A DNA stretch of 64,000 bases, taken from assembly GCA_018881555.1 (NCBI GenBank), contig JACAXG010000050.1, positions 1,922,001 through 1,986,000 on the forward strand, given 5' to 3'. Positions within the stretch are counted from its first letter, which is position 1. Every line of letters begins with the position of its first letter. The translations under genes were made by a program, and so were the position numbers. Origin of the DNA: Amblyornis subalaris. Taxonomy: Eukaryota > Chordata > Aves > Passeriformes > Ptilonorhynchidae. Positions 12,320 to 23,959 of the stretch are shown here, one piece after another. Under the pieces are notes generated by a model, which saw nothing but the letters and a program-made list of their open reading frames with translations, did no database searches and was not told the origin of the DNA.

Positions 12320-15300
12320 AAAACAGCCACATCACTGCATTGTTCTTTTTTTCTCCCCTAATCTATATGGTGCCCTCCTTTGGTCTGTTACGGAAAACAT
12401 ATTTCATGTTAATAACTTGCACCTAAATAATTTAGTAAAACNATACTTCCACTCTTGGCTATTTGCTGACTATTTCTCCTGCTCTCTGATTATAGAATAG
12501 AGGTGACTAATGCCTGATGATAATCTGCAAAGCATGCAAGGTCAGGAGTAACNTGTGAAATTTTGGGGATTTTGCAAACATTTTAACTCAAATTCTGTGA
12601 ATACTAGGTAACCTTACACACACACAAACAAGATAACNGTACAGAGAAAACAAAGTAAATGTAGAGACTTTTATTTTTCCCCACAAATGTTGTCAAGTTT
12701 CTTCTGTAACAGCATACACATAAGCCTAAATTAATGATAACAGTGCAGAACATTTTCTTAAAAACCCCAGCTTGCGCACTGGTAAAACATTCAAGTAACA
12801 GTTTTCTTCCTTTTACATAAGTAGTGCAGAAAGACTTGTCCAGCATAAACAGCACATCCTTATCTCACCCCCAAGACAGCNCTATCTCTCTGGCCTTTGT
12901 GCTCTGCTATCATGAGAATGGCAGCAGCAGTGCCAGTGAGTCAAAAACAAGGAATATCCTTAACTTTGATCAAAAATGAATTCAAGGACAAGATCTGGAT
13001 TTTCAGAGATGGAAGAGCTATCTATCAATCTACTTCCTTAACTGACCCTTGACAAGCCATTGCTCAAACTGGTAATCATTGAGATACTGGTAATCTATTA
13101 ATTCTGTCAATCAACATTTATGATACTTCAGTGTTAGGTGAAGACAAATAAGCCACCAAAAAAAANCAAATGAAAAATCTGGCTGATTCTAAGGCAAAGA
13201 CAGTCCCATGGTAGTCTGCAGTAATTTCTGGCATACAAAAAAATCTGATGTCATTTAAGGGATGCTGGCAGGTTCTTAAAACAAAACAAAATTTTGGATC
13301 CTCTAAAGTACACATCACCTCCTGGCCAATGCATCATTACTTCACTTATGAGAATCTCGTGTAACATAAATTTTCTTAACACCATCAAAATATTTATGAT
13401 CAATGGACTTGAAAAAAGAAAGTGGTAGCTGAGTAGATCAGATTTTGCTCCCACTTTTCCAACAGATCTGGAAGAAAGGAAGAAAATTTCCCAGTGACTC
13501 TTGTTCCAGCTTTCCAAAATCTTTTTAGCTTTCATTATTTCTCTTATAATGAATCAACAAAAATCCACTTTTGTCAGCTATTTGGCTCCCTATCCTTCAT
13601 GTCGTTTTACTCACTGGATGTAACTCATACCTCCTGCAGGGAGTCAATCTTTGATTCGCAGCCTCATTTCCTTAAAAATTAGGCTTATTGCCTTCCATGG
13701 TCTTGTCCTGTCCCAAGCAGGCCATCCAATAGCAATCAACAATCTGTTTGTCCCCTCTGTGCTAACCACTTTTTGAACTCAGCATATATGTAGATGATTC
13801 AATTATAATTTCTGTCACTGTTGTCCTGGATGCCAAGAAGAGACTTCATTTTACATGAAAATGCCAAAACAATGAACTGAAATAGCAAAGCAGTGTAACT
13901 TTATTCTGTTTTTTTTTAAGGGAGGTGAAACAGTCAAGGGCAGCTTCAAAGNGAATGACTTGCTAGAGCGAAATTCTCTGTGCTTTGCTCCGTCACCTCT
14001 GGCACAAGCTGGTCCTTAAATACATCCTAATTGGATAATGATTATAGTATGCCTTAAATAGTTTTAAAATTTTGAGATACTGACATACTGCATTTTAATT
14101 TGCTAAAATGAGGCTCCCCTTCATGAAAAAAAATTAGGTCAATTACACATATGCTTAAAATGAGAAAGGGCTATGGAAAAGCTATCTTTCTACAGGATTT
14201 TAAAATACATTTTGATGGTTATCAAGAAGTTATCCTAACTACTGTGTTCTCNTTGCTACCCAAGAGAGGGAAAAACGCTCATGATAGAAGTGACTTTTTG
14301 GTTTGTACCGAAATCAGCTCAATTTTGACTAAGAAATGTATTATATGAATTACACATATGTGTTGGCCCTACAGNGTTGTAGTCTCTTGCACAGTAAGAG
14401 CAAATCTAAAATACATTTTAGACCCTGATATGACGCTATTGAGGCACCAGCATGATTGGAGCTGTCAGGCCATATTTTCAGCTGGAGGAGGAAGCAGTGA
14501 TGACCATTTAAGTGGCTGAACATCCACCACTTACATGGGTGAGGCTGAAGCAAACAGTCTCTGANGCTCTGCAGCACATATTTCCTTGTTACCTGTGTAG
14601 TCCACTCTTTAAGCACATTATTTGTATCTTATTCTCCAACTAACAGCATGAGGTATTTTTAAAGAACAAAATNTGTATTTCCTATATTTCTGTTACTCAA
14701 AGGAAGAAGTTAATTGCTTGTAATTCCATCGTATTTTATTTGAAAATGTACTTCCCAGCTGACTCATTTCTAGAGTATCAGTGATACTGATGTAATGCTC
14801 TTTAATGTAGATCTGTTTTCAATTCAGGACAGATGCAGACTATTTCTTTTTCAGCCATAGGGATAATCAAATTACTCTTAGCATGGTGCATAAAACAGAG
14901 GAATTGATTCCCATACAAGGCTTACTAAAGATTCTGCCAAACTGTCAGTAAGCATGTGGAAAAATTAAGGCTTATATAACCAACTAACTTTAAAGAAAAA
15001 AGATGGGGTTTGCAATGCATCCTCTTAAAAAAATAAACAAAATGTTAAGCACTGCCATTAGGTGTCAGACACATTGTACATTTTAAACATGTTCTAACCA
15101 GATCCTGTGATTCTGGTGTAGTGTACTTGAAAGGCAACACATCCCAGAAGCAACGGTGGTCTTGCAACCCAAGTCCTATTTTCAAGATGAATTTAAACAC
15201 TCTTTCAGTTTTGAAAATCAGGAATGGAGCTCCAAAGGCCCTGGAATACTGTTCAGCAGTACAACAACTCTTAGGTTTCTCTCTAGCTTGAATAAAAGCC

Positions 15301-17790
15301 AAAAGAAAAGTCGCAAATGGGACTCCAAAATTCCCATTTATGAAAACTGATGCATTTAAAAATGCCCCTGCAGTAATAGATACAGAAATTCTGTCATCAT
15401 AATTCCACAGGAGCACCCTTGTGTGCTTTCTGCCTTCTTCCTCTATAGGACCAGTCAGCCTCANGGTACAATATGTGCAAGAAAAAAAGGTTTTGTGAAA
15501 AATGATCAGAATTTCTGAAACGTTGCCTGATATTTTCTGATTTTTTAAAAGTAAAATAGACAAATCATTTAGAACTTTTATACACTGAAAGACGTCACAG
15601 AAAAAGGAATATAAAATTGAAGATGGGTCTATTTCTCTTCCTCTACTATGTAAAAGACTTGCATTTTAAAACTAGCTATTTGACTTTCCATACCTATAAA
15701 TTAAACAATAAATGTATTTATTATAGCAAGGTTACATGATCAATTGAAAAAAAATTATGTATTTCCTTTAAAATTATGAGCAATGTGCCATCCAGTTCTT
15801 TTTCTTAAAAAAAAACCCCAAAACCACAAACCCGCTTCAAACCCTCCAAATTCCCCAAGTTATAAAGGAATTATGATCTCTTTACTTGAGACTGTGATTT
15901 TTGAACCCCATTCCCCTGGAGCACAGGCTCTAGTCCCACAGCTTGAGTCACGTCTCTTGGGTGGAGCCCTGCTCTGGCCAGCACAGCCTCGCTTGCTCCC
16001 ATGGCAGGNAGGAGCAGGCTCCACACATGCTCTCTGTATGGCTTCAACACATGCTCGCCTTTCAGAGGCTCAGAAGGGATGCAGAGCTTCCAGAGAGGAG
16101 TTTGCTCTTGTATCATACTCACTGATGCACATGATAAAGTTTGTTTACCTCTTGAGATAATCTCCTCTGCAACAGAGCTGGCCTAAATTTGCTGTTTGTG
16201 AAGCCCTTCATTAGCAAACCCAGGATTTCTCTGGATAAAGGAAGTATAAATAAAAAATCTTCTTATATTAATATGTGCTGGTGCAAATCCATGCCAGCAT
16301 TTGTTCCACAGGGCTGGATCATGGCCTTGCAGAACTTTGTCCCCAAACACTCATGGCCTACAGCAAAAGAAACACAGACTTCAGCNGGGTCCAGCCACGA
16401 AAACCTCAGTGTTTATGCACTGAAACAAAAGANAGCAGTGCTGGGACAAAGTCTGGAAGGGGAAGCAATTCGGATATCCGCATTGCTACGCTGCAGATTA
16501 CTGTTATCCTATCATTCACCTATCTGAAAACACCAACTAGTTCCAGGCCTTGATACCTCAGCATCCAGTTTTTCTACTTTGAAGGGCTTTTGCCTGCACT
16601 GGAATTTGCAGCTGGGAGGAATGGACCATGAACTNAGTCCATATGGCAAACTTTGGAGTAAGGCAAAGGCAGGAACATCTGCTGCCATCATGAACAGCTT
16701 GTTGGCTGTGTTCAGCCACAGAGGAGTGCCAAGCAACTGATCTGCTTTCCCACCTCTCTGGTTTGGCTGGGATACTCCATGTCAATTAATCTAAACCACC
16801 CAATACATTAAGCACAGTCTATTTGCTCTGGGAAGGACTGATCACAAAGGCATTATTTAGATTGATTTCTCCAGTAAGTGAAGATTTAAGGATCTGTCTT
16901 TGCATTCTGAGAACCACATTCCTCAAATCACAGCTTTTCTGTCTCAGTCTTTTAACTTGAGATTTACTGCTCTTTTTACTGCTGTTTGATTTGTTTTAAA
17001 TATAATTTGGATGGTTTTTGTTCCTGTAAATTGTAGTCATTCTAACATTGAGACATAAATCCTATTTTCATTTGTGAAAATGGAAAACATTTTTTGATTT
17101 TATGTTGATTTGTAGGTTATTTATCCTCTCCTTGCTTTTTAAGGCAAAAATAGGAACCACTTGGTTAACTTGTAACTTAAATATGCAGAACACTCATGCA
17201 TTCCTCAANCTGTCTTCAAATGATTTTTACTAGAAGTGTAGAGATACTGGATTTAAAATACACATGTAGTATAGCTTAGGTGACAGATTGCTACATCATT
17301 AAGGAGAATTGTGTTCTGTAAAGACTTACTGCATGGACCTCTGGAAAAAGTTGAACCAACATGTCTCAGTTTTCCTGTCTCCTCTACAGTGGTCATAATG
17401 TCTATACCTTGCTGAAGCATTTGGAGGAATGCTTAGTTAGCACACCCTTGTGCTGTGCTTTAGATAACACACACTGTTTTACCCATCAGTATACAAACCA
17501 AATTTTCTGGATGATGAAACATCACTCACATGTGTTAAGCAGTTTTAGAATGAATATGACTTACAGGTGAAGTGACCTTCTTTCACTGATAGCCTTAATT
17601 CCATAGACTAAAGGAACTAATTTTCCTGTCTGTCCTCACATCTCCATTGCTTTTTAAAGAAAAGTACATGGAAATCTCAGAATGTTTTTGTTGTGGTTTT
17701 TTTTTTTAAATAAGCAGGTAAGCAAATAAAACCCAAACAAACCCCCCTAAAATATCACCCATCAATATACTGAGAGACCAAAGGCAGAAC
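12320..17790. other. Non-coding stretch, no gene recognised
   Basis: The sequence is A/T-rich and otherwise unremarkable. A 7-bp-arm perfect inverted repeat with a 1-bp centre lies at 14774-14788. A 172-codon minus-strand open frame (15045-15563, containing one N) is unexplained but has no recognisable motif. No named repeat is evident until the old CR1 copy at the right edge. Confidence 0.5.
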
Positions 17791-17794
17791 TGAT

Positions 17795-18455
17795 GCAGCC
17801 TGGCCTGCCCAACCAGCAGCCTTGCAGAAAAGCACTGTGGGACTGTGGGCTCCTACTGAACAACAAGTGGAATGTGGGCCAGCAATGCACCCTTGCAGTG
17901 ATGGACACTAGCTTTATACCAGCTTGCATGAGCGAGACAATAACCAGCAGGCCTAGGGATTCTCTAGAACCTGAAATCACATCCAAACCACTATTTGGCC
18001 ACACATCACAAGAGAAATACTCATAAACTAGTGAGAAATGCAGCAGAGGCTGGGCCCGGCCAAACGCTGCCATGTCTGCTTACCCTGGACAAAAGAAGGC
18101 AGAAGGGCAACCTAACCAGTTTTTACCTACCTAAAGCAGGATCGTAGAGAAGACAGAGCCAAACTTTACTCAGAGATGAATGACAACAGGCCAAGAGCCA
18201 GCAGTCACAAATTGCAACAAGCAAAACTCTGATTAGACACACAAAGACAAAATCCGTCACAGTGAGAGTGGCTCAGCACTGAAAGGGGCACCCAGGGAAT
18301 TATCAGAATTAGCACCCACGAAGATAGTCAAAAGTGGACAGGGCCTGATCCATCTTTGAAATTAGCCCTGCCTTCAAGTACATAGTTGGGACTAAATGGT
18401 TTCCATAAAGCCCGTTCAACTTAAATTATTATGTGATTATATAATATATGACTAA
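17795..18455 (+). mobile_element. Old, diverged CR1 LINE, 3' part, plus sense
   Basis: CR1 is the dominant non-LTR retrotransposon of birds; copies are usually 5'-truncated and end in short ATTCTATG-like units. Read on the plus strand, this stretch follows the order of the CR1 3' third. It starts with the region equivalent to the end of ORF2 (near 17860-17960, a degraded segment around GAACAACAAG and CCAGCAATG). It continues through the lysine/arginine-rich tail region (near 18080-18140) and ends with the 3' UTR (18350-18455), where the TTGGGACTAAATGG word and a degraded TTATGTGATTATAT tail are visible. There are many substitutions and small indels and no usable frame, so the insertion is old. 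It is the only CR1 copy here in plus sense. I am confident of the family and unsure of subfamily and exact 5' edge. Confidence 0.8.
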
Positions 18456-18599
18456 TAAGAGGCATCACTAATTTTCCCATTATTTGCTTTCTCCTCTCTC
18501 TCCCACCCCCTCCTTTCCCTAAGGGGGACATTGGCTCGCCAAGATGCACATAATTGTGTAAGAATATTCTCAAAGTACACACTGTCCATGTAAGGTGTC

Positions 18600-18980
18600 A
18601 AGTATGAAACACTGGTGGTGGCAAAGAGCCAGATGCCAAAATATAAACTTCTAGAGCTCAGCTCAGCTGGATTTTTGACTTGTCAGATCTGTTTCATAAT
18701 TGCTGTTTATCCACATTCTTTTTTGCTGACATGTATTTGCCGTCTTGCAGTCCCCACTGATTTAACGGGTCATTTTGTGCCTGTAAGGAATTGCATAATT
18801 AAATATCGTGATTTAATCCCTTGAAATACATTAATTTTATTTGCCAGTAAAGTTAAGCATGGGAAAGATGACATTTTCAGGGTCTGTATTTATGCATTAG
18901 CTTTATATGTTTAAATGAACCCAAGTGTCTTTTAAGGCCTGTCCCCAATGGCAAATATATTTAAATTGAACATCATTCAG
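18600..18980. promoter_or_regulatory. Candidate conserved non-coding element beside the old CR1
   Basis: The block is non-repetitive and A/T-rich, with homeobox-type words (CATAATTAAAT, ATTTAATCCC) and an isolated CpG (ATCGTGATTTAATC). It lacks the homopolymer tracts found around it. It contains a pyrimidine-rich stretch ending in CTTGCAG (about 18750) followed about 30 bp later by CCTGTAAGG. These look like a splice acceptor and donor around a very small exon, but this may be chance. No alignment was possible. Confidence 0.25.
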
Positions 18981-18989
18981 GAACAGCTA

Positions 18990-21900
18990 AGTAGAAAAAT
19001 TCATATTCCAAAATCAGAATGCCTAAGTTTTGGAAATTTAAACAGTAATATTTATTTGAAATAATTATTCCTTCATTATTACTGAGACAGTTATTATCCA
19101 GACAGGTAATACTCATATAGAGTCTATACATTCAATGAAAGTAAAAAAAAAAAAAGCCGTATTGCTATACTTTAGCTCAATGTCTAATGTTAAAATTTAG
19201 GTAATAGACTGCTTCAGTTCCTCTCACAGCAGATGCAGGATGCCTCCTTTTATGGACTTCCAAGACTTTTCAGGTATTTTCAGCTCTCCAATTCCAGCCT
19301 GAGAAGACAGATGACTTTTTTTGGCATCTCACAATTGCCAGATAAATGCAATTGCACTATTAACAAAGCACAAGCAGACCAAGGAAAAAAAGTGAAAGTC
19401 AGACTGGTAATAGTTATGTTTCTTTGAAGAAACCCCAGTCCGATATTTTGTATTCAAGTTCCAGCTCAGAGGTAAGCAAACTTTTATGGCCAAGTTATTA
19501 ACTCCTGAAAATNGAGCTCTGTAATAGAAATGCTGACAGACGCTTTAGTACAGCAGTGCTATTGGGCACTGCTATAGTCATCAGTTTTAATGAGAGCTGT
19601 TAATATCACCTCGATCAAAATGGTTGCCCTGGGCTGACATCTCGAGCTGTGCACAGGTGCTCTCAGCCAAAAATGTAATGAAGGTTATTACATTATCAAT
19701 GAGGCACAGATGTACATCCTGTCTGAACTCAAGGTGGTGTTACTGCCAAGCAGCAGCTCTTTCAGCAGGTCCCAGGTCTGTTTATATCAATATGCTGTTC
19801 CAGCCCAGTGAACCCAAGCACAGCCTTCGGCTTCTCTGTGGCACTGCTAGGGATAGAAAGAGCAACTTTTACAAACACAAGAAGGATTTACCACTGACNT
19901 GCAGGTGGGTCACAAAAAGTAAAACCAGACAATAATCTAGTTTTTGAACATGGAATTAATACATTTGGGTCTGGACTACTTCAGCATTTCAGAATAATTC
20001 CTCCTTTTCACTAAGCACAGTAACAATATTGGCTTGAGGGAAAACTCTCAACATCTTTGTTTCCTCTTCTTTGTCTTATCTGAAATCTGACATATTATTC
20101 ATTAGATTTGCATGTTTTCCAAACCATGCTTTACACTCTGCACACAGAGCTCATTAGTGCTCATGTTCACTTATTTCACTATACAGATCATGCAAGCAAG
20201 CCATGTTTCTATTTTTTTAAAGCATCTCTTGGTTTTATAGTAAATATACACAAAATTTCCAGGCACGTCCTGAGTAATGGGATCTATAGTGGCAGACGTG
20301 GATACTATGATGGGTTACATTTCTACTGAGATAACACCTGGACATTCAGCAGCCAACTTGATATGAGCAAACCCCACTGCTGAAGCCATCCTTCTTCCTT
20401 TGCCCTCCTAGGACCCCCGCCTGAAGGATGCAGTACTGCAAGAGGGCTGATGNAAATCAGAAATGGCATCTCATCAGGACAAAGAGCATATTTGCTTTAG
20501 CAGAGGATGACGCCTCCTACAGATCTCAGCTGGCACAGTGATGTTACTGTGCTCCCCAGAACCATATGTTATGTCTGGAAGCACTTACACATAGGTAAAG
20601 GAGCCAAGCAAGCATCCCAAATTCTATTTACATCAAAGACTGGGGGTGTGTATGGGTTTGTGTATGTGTGCACATACACATATGTGTATATGCACATGGC
20701 AGAGACAGAGCTGGCCAAAGCAGCCACTATCGCTCAGCCATCCTAAATGTAATTCCTGATGAACTGTGCCTGGAGAATGATGAATGTGCTGCCTCCCCCA
20801 TGGTTTTCTTCTTCATCTTTGTCCACTTCAGTCTTTACCAACAAATGCAATCAAAGTGCTGAAGTCAAACTGTTTGTGGTTTCACAACTGTCCCTCTGTA
20901 ACTCAAGGACAGACAAAGACGAACCCTCTCCACCAGACTGCATCTGGGACCCCTAGCACTGATCCAACATAAATCATAGACTGAATGAGCTCATGCCAAA
21001 ATCCCTGGCACTGTATCGTGCAGGTGATACCAGTGATTCTCTGGCACTGACATGTGTGCACTAGAATGAAGCTGGACGCTGAGTCACTACAATGAGAGAA
21101 CAACATGAAGCTTGAATGGTGAAGGCAATCGAAGCAGAGCACAGGCTGCAGTGTGATAGAAAAGGTAGAGATAGGTACCCTTGAGGTAGAGGTAGTGGTT
21201 AAGACATGACTGGATAATTCAGCTCTGGTCATGGACATTGCAAGGACAAGTTAAGCTCTGGGTCCCAAATATTCCACCAAAACAATATTTGATCTGACAA
21301 GTCAACCTGAAAATGCAGCAAGGCAAGAAATCAATGAGTTTGATGGTTTGAGCTTTGAAATAAAATGTCTTTAGATAATTATTTTCCTTTAAAAAAATCA
21401 GCCTTTTATTTGTAAAGGATTGGTTGACTGTGATAAGCAAAGCTATATTTAGGTGAGCAATACTAAAACCAGAAGGATACTGCATCAGCCAAGCAGAAGC
21501 CACAGAGCACTATCTTTAAGTCAAGAGATGAGGGCTGTTTTATTTCTAACAAGAGTAAAGCTGTGCTCCCTCATGCCTCCTTAGTTGAATGCCTGAGCGG
21601 AAAAATGTTATATGAAAGGAGAGGCTCTTGTTCTGCATTTCTCAGCAGCAAGTATAGAGTAATCTAATTTCAATTTTTTCTGGCTACCCTAGCATGTTCC
21701 TGTATTCTTTTTACATTCCAAGTGGAAAGAAGTCAATCTTCTTAGTATGCACAGACCTCCCCTCTGCCAGCAGGCAGTCTATGGATGCAGGACTATATGC
21801 CTTGTGCCTGGTCTCTCTAAGCATGGAGACACAAACCCTGATCTAGGCCTGAAAACGGTTCCCTACAAGATTTTAATGTTCTTGACGCATTTATACATTT

Positions 21901-22435
21901 CATGCAAGACTTCATAGCAGACAGATAGCAAAATCCACTGCAAGTGACCCAATTATGTCCTAGAGGAAACCTATGTTGAGAGTAATTGCTACAAAGGAAA
22001 TAAATGTTCAGCTATCATGGTCTCAATAACTTTCAACCTGGAGCTGAAGGGGTAAGTGCAGACCTTTGTGCTGGTGCTTCTCCACAGCTGCCACTTATAT
22101 TTGCTCTGTGCTCTTTTGACTGACACAAATCCTGCACAGTGTCCCAGAAGAGGTGCAACAGCACAGTCTGGTTCAAGAAGGAAGTCATCAGAACATTCTA
22201 ACNGACCTTCTCCCTAATCATTACATATATATGACACAGGCAACCCCAGACTTTACCTACAGAAAATGCAGACAAACTCTTCAAAACAACAACAGCAGCA
22301 GCAGTTAAAGCTTCCTCCCCACCCCAATATAATAGATTGCTTAGCAGGAAATTGTGATTTCCTTAAATGAAAAATGGTACTCTGATTAGCAAACAGCGCT
22401 GTGTTTAAAAATGGGGAGTTTCAAGCTCAGTTTTC
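18990..22435. other. Non-coding stretch, no gene recognised
   Basis: I see no gene or named transposon here. There is an A13-class tract near 19144-19156 and an alternating purine-pyrimidine tract (listed separately). The segment at about 19560-19860 looks non-repetitive and may be a conserved element, with an E-box-like CACAGGTG word. Open frames are short; the longest is about 110 codons. Confidence 0.55.
20659..20698. repeat. 40-bp alternating purine-pyrimidine tract (TG/CA/TA)
   Basis: Every position from 20659 to 20698 alternates purine and pyrimidine, mixing TG, CA and TA steps. It contains an inverted repeat with 8-bp arms (TGTATGTG / CACATACA, 2-bp centre) and the palindrome ACACATATGTGT. 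Such tracts are prone to Z-DNA and cruciform structures. It is likely a decayed (TG)n microsatellite. Confidence 0.8.
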
Positions 22436-22438
22436 TTC

Positions 22439-22465
22439 AATAATAATAATAATAATAATAATAAT
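22439..22465. repeat. (AAT)9 microsatellite
   Basis: Nine uninterrupted AAT units lie about 60 bp from the 3' tail of the large CR1 copy. The array is probably length-polymorphic. Confidence 0.95.
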
Positions 22466-22525
22466 GAATACTGTAAGTTGATGATAGCATATAGTAATGT
22501 CAAGGAAAGCAAAACTCCTGATAAT

Positions 22526-23958
22526 AGAGTCATAGATTTGTTAAGGTTGGAGAAGACCTTTAAGACCATTGAGTCCAACTGCTAACCTAACACTGCCAGG
22601 TGCACGCCTAAACCATCTCCCCCAGATGTCACATGTACACATCTTTTAAACACCTCCAGGAATGGTTGCTCATCTACTTTCCTGGACAGCCTGTTCCAAT
22701 GCCTGACAANCCTTTCCATGAAGAAATTTTATATCCAATCTAAACCTCCCCTAATGCAACTTGAGGCCATTTCCTCTTATCCTATCACTTGTTACCTGGG
22801 AGAAGAGACCAACCCCCACCTGGTTATAAACCTCCTTTTGGGTACAGAGGGATAAAGTTCCCCCTGAGCCTCCTTTTCTCCAGGCTAAACATCCCCAGCC
22901 ACTCCTCACAAGACTTGTGCTCCAGACCCTTCACCAGCTCCACTGCCCTTCTCTGGACATGCTCCAGCCCCTCAATGTCCTTCCTGTAGTGCAGGGCCCA
23001 GAACTGGAGACAGCACTTGAGGTGTGGCCCTACCAGTGCTGAGTAGAGGGGGACAATCACTGCCCTGGTCCTGCTGGCCACACTATTGCTGATACAGGCC
23101 AGGATGCCATTGGCCTTCTTGGCCACCTGGGCACACACTGGCCCATGGTTGGTGGCTGTCGACCAGCACTACCAGGTCCTTTTCTGCCAGGCAGTTTTCC
23201 AACCACTCTGCCCTCAGCCTGTAGCGCTGCACGGGTTGTTGTGACCCAAGGGCAGGACCCAGCACTCGGCCTTGTTGAACCTCATACCATTGCTCTCAGC
23301 ACATTGATCCAACGTGTCCAGATCCCTCTGCAGAGCTTTCCCACTGTCCAGCAGATTGACACTCCTACCAACTTAGTGTCATCTGCAAACTTACTGAGGG
23401 TGNACTCAATCCTCTTGTCCAGTTCATTAATAAAGATGTTAAACAGGACTGGCCCCATATTGATCCCTGGGGAACACCACCTGTGACTGGCCTCCAGCTG
23501 GACGTTAACTCCATTCACTACCACTCTCTGGGTTCAGCCATCCAGACATTTTTTTACCCAGCAAACAGTGCACCCATCCAAGCCATGAGCAGCCAGCTTC
23601 TCCAGGAAAATGCTGTGGNAAACTGTCAAAGGCTTTAGTAAAGTCCAGGTAGACAACAGTCACAGCCTTTCCCTCATCCATGAAGTGGGTCGTCTTGTCA
23701 TGGAAAGAGACAGAATTGGTCAAGGACCTCCTTTCACAAATCCAAGCTGGCCTGATCCCCTTGTTGTCCTATATGTGCCACATGATGGCACTCAGGATGA
23801 TCTGCTCCATGACCTTCCTTGGCACCGAGGTCAGACTGACAGATTCTTCTTCCGACTTTTCTTGTAGATGGGCATCACATTTGCTGACCCCTGGTTGACG
23901 AGGACCTCTCCAGTTAGCNAGGACTGGTGATAAATGACTGAAGTGGCCTTGATGTTGT
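22526..23958 (-). mobile_element. CR1 LINE, 5'-truncated, 1.43 kb, minus sense
   Basis: Read on the minus strand this is the 3' part of a CR1 retrotransposon: the second half of the reverse transcriptase, the conserved C-terminal tail and the 3' UTR. It ends at 22526 in a degraded ATCTATGACTCTAT tail. The 3' UTR words (for example GAGTCCAACTG near 22570 on the plus strand) resemble the J-type CR1 lineages of neoavian birds, though I hold the subfamily loosely. Truncation at the 5' end is the usual outcome of target-primed reverse transcription. The copy carries Ns at 22710, 23403, 23620 and 23919. No clear target-site duplication could be seen by eye. It is the largest repeat in the window. 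Confidence 0.92.
22824..23900 (-). pseudogene. CR1 ORF2 reverse-transcriptase remnant, frame broken
   Basis: The intact parent protein copies CR1 RNA into genomic DNA at a nick made by its N-terminal endonuclease, which is absent here. Going 5' to 3' on the minus strand, a palm segment with YLDFTKAFDS lies at about 23622-23654, and the catalytic-type FADDT at 23376-23390 is followed by KLVG. The lysine/arginine-rich tail with [14 protein letters not shown] begins near 23138, then [16 protein letters not shown], then [11 protein letters not shown] near 22860. The pieces fall in at least four separate open segments (23505-23723, 23282-23524, 23083-23265 and 22824-23138), so frameshifts and an altered codon near 23620 break the frame. 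The core aspartates survive but the gene is dead. Confidence 0.88.
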
Positions 23959-23959
23959 G

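Noticed and set aside
21181..21205. let-7-like word (TTGAGGTAGAGGTAGTGG)
   Set aside because: It does not match the mature let-7 sequence beyond the seed and has no complementary arm nearby to form a precursor hairpin.
22789..23898. Plus-strand open frames across the large CR1
   Set aside because: These are antisense by-products of the minus-strand reverse-transcriptase remnant.
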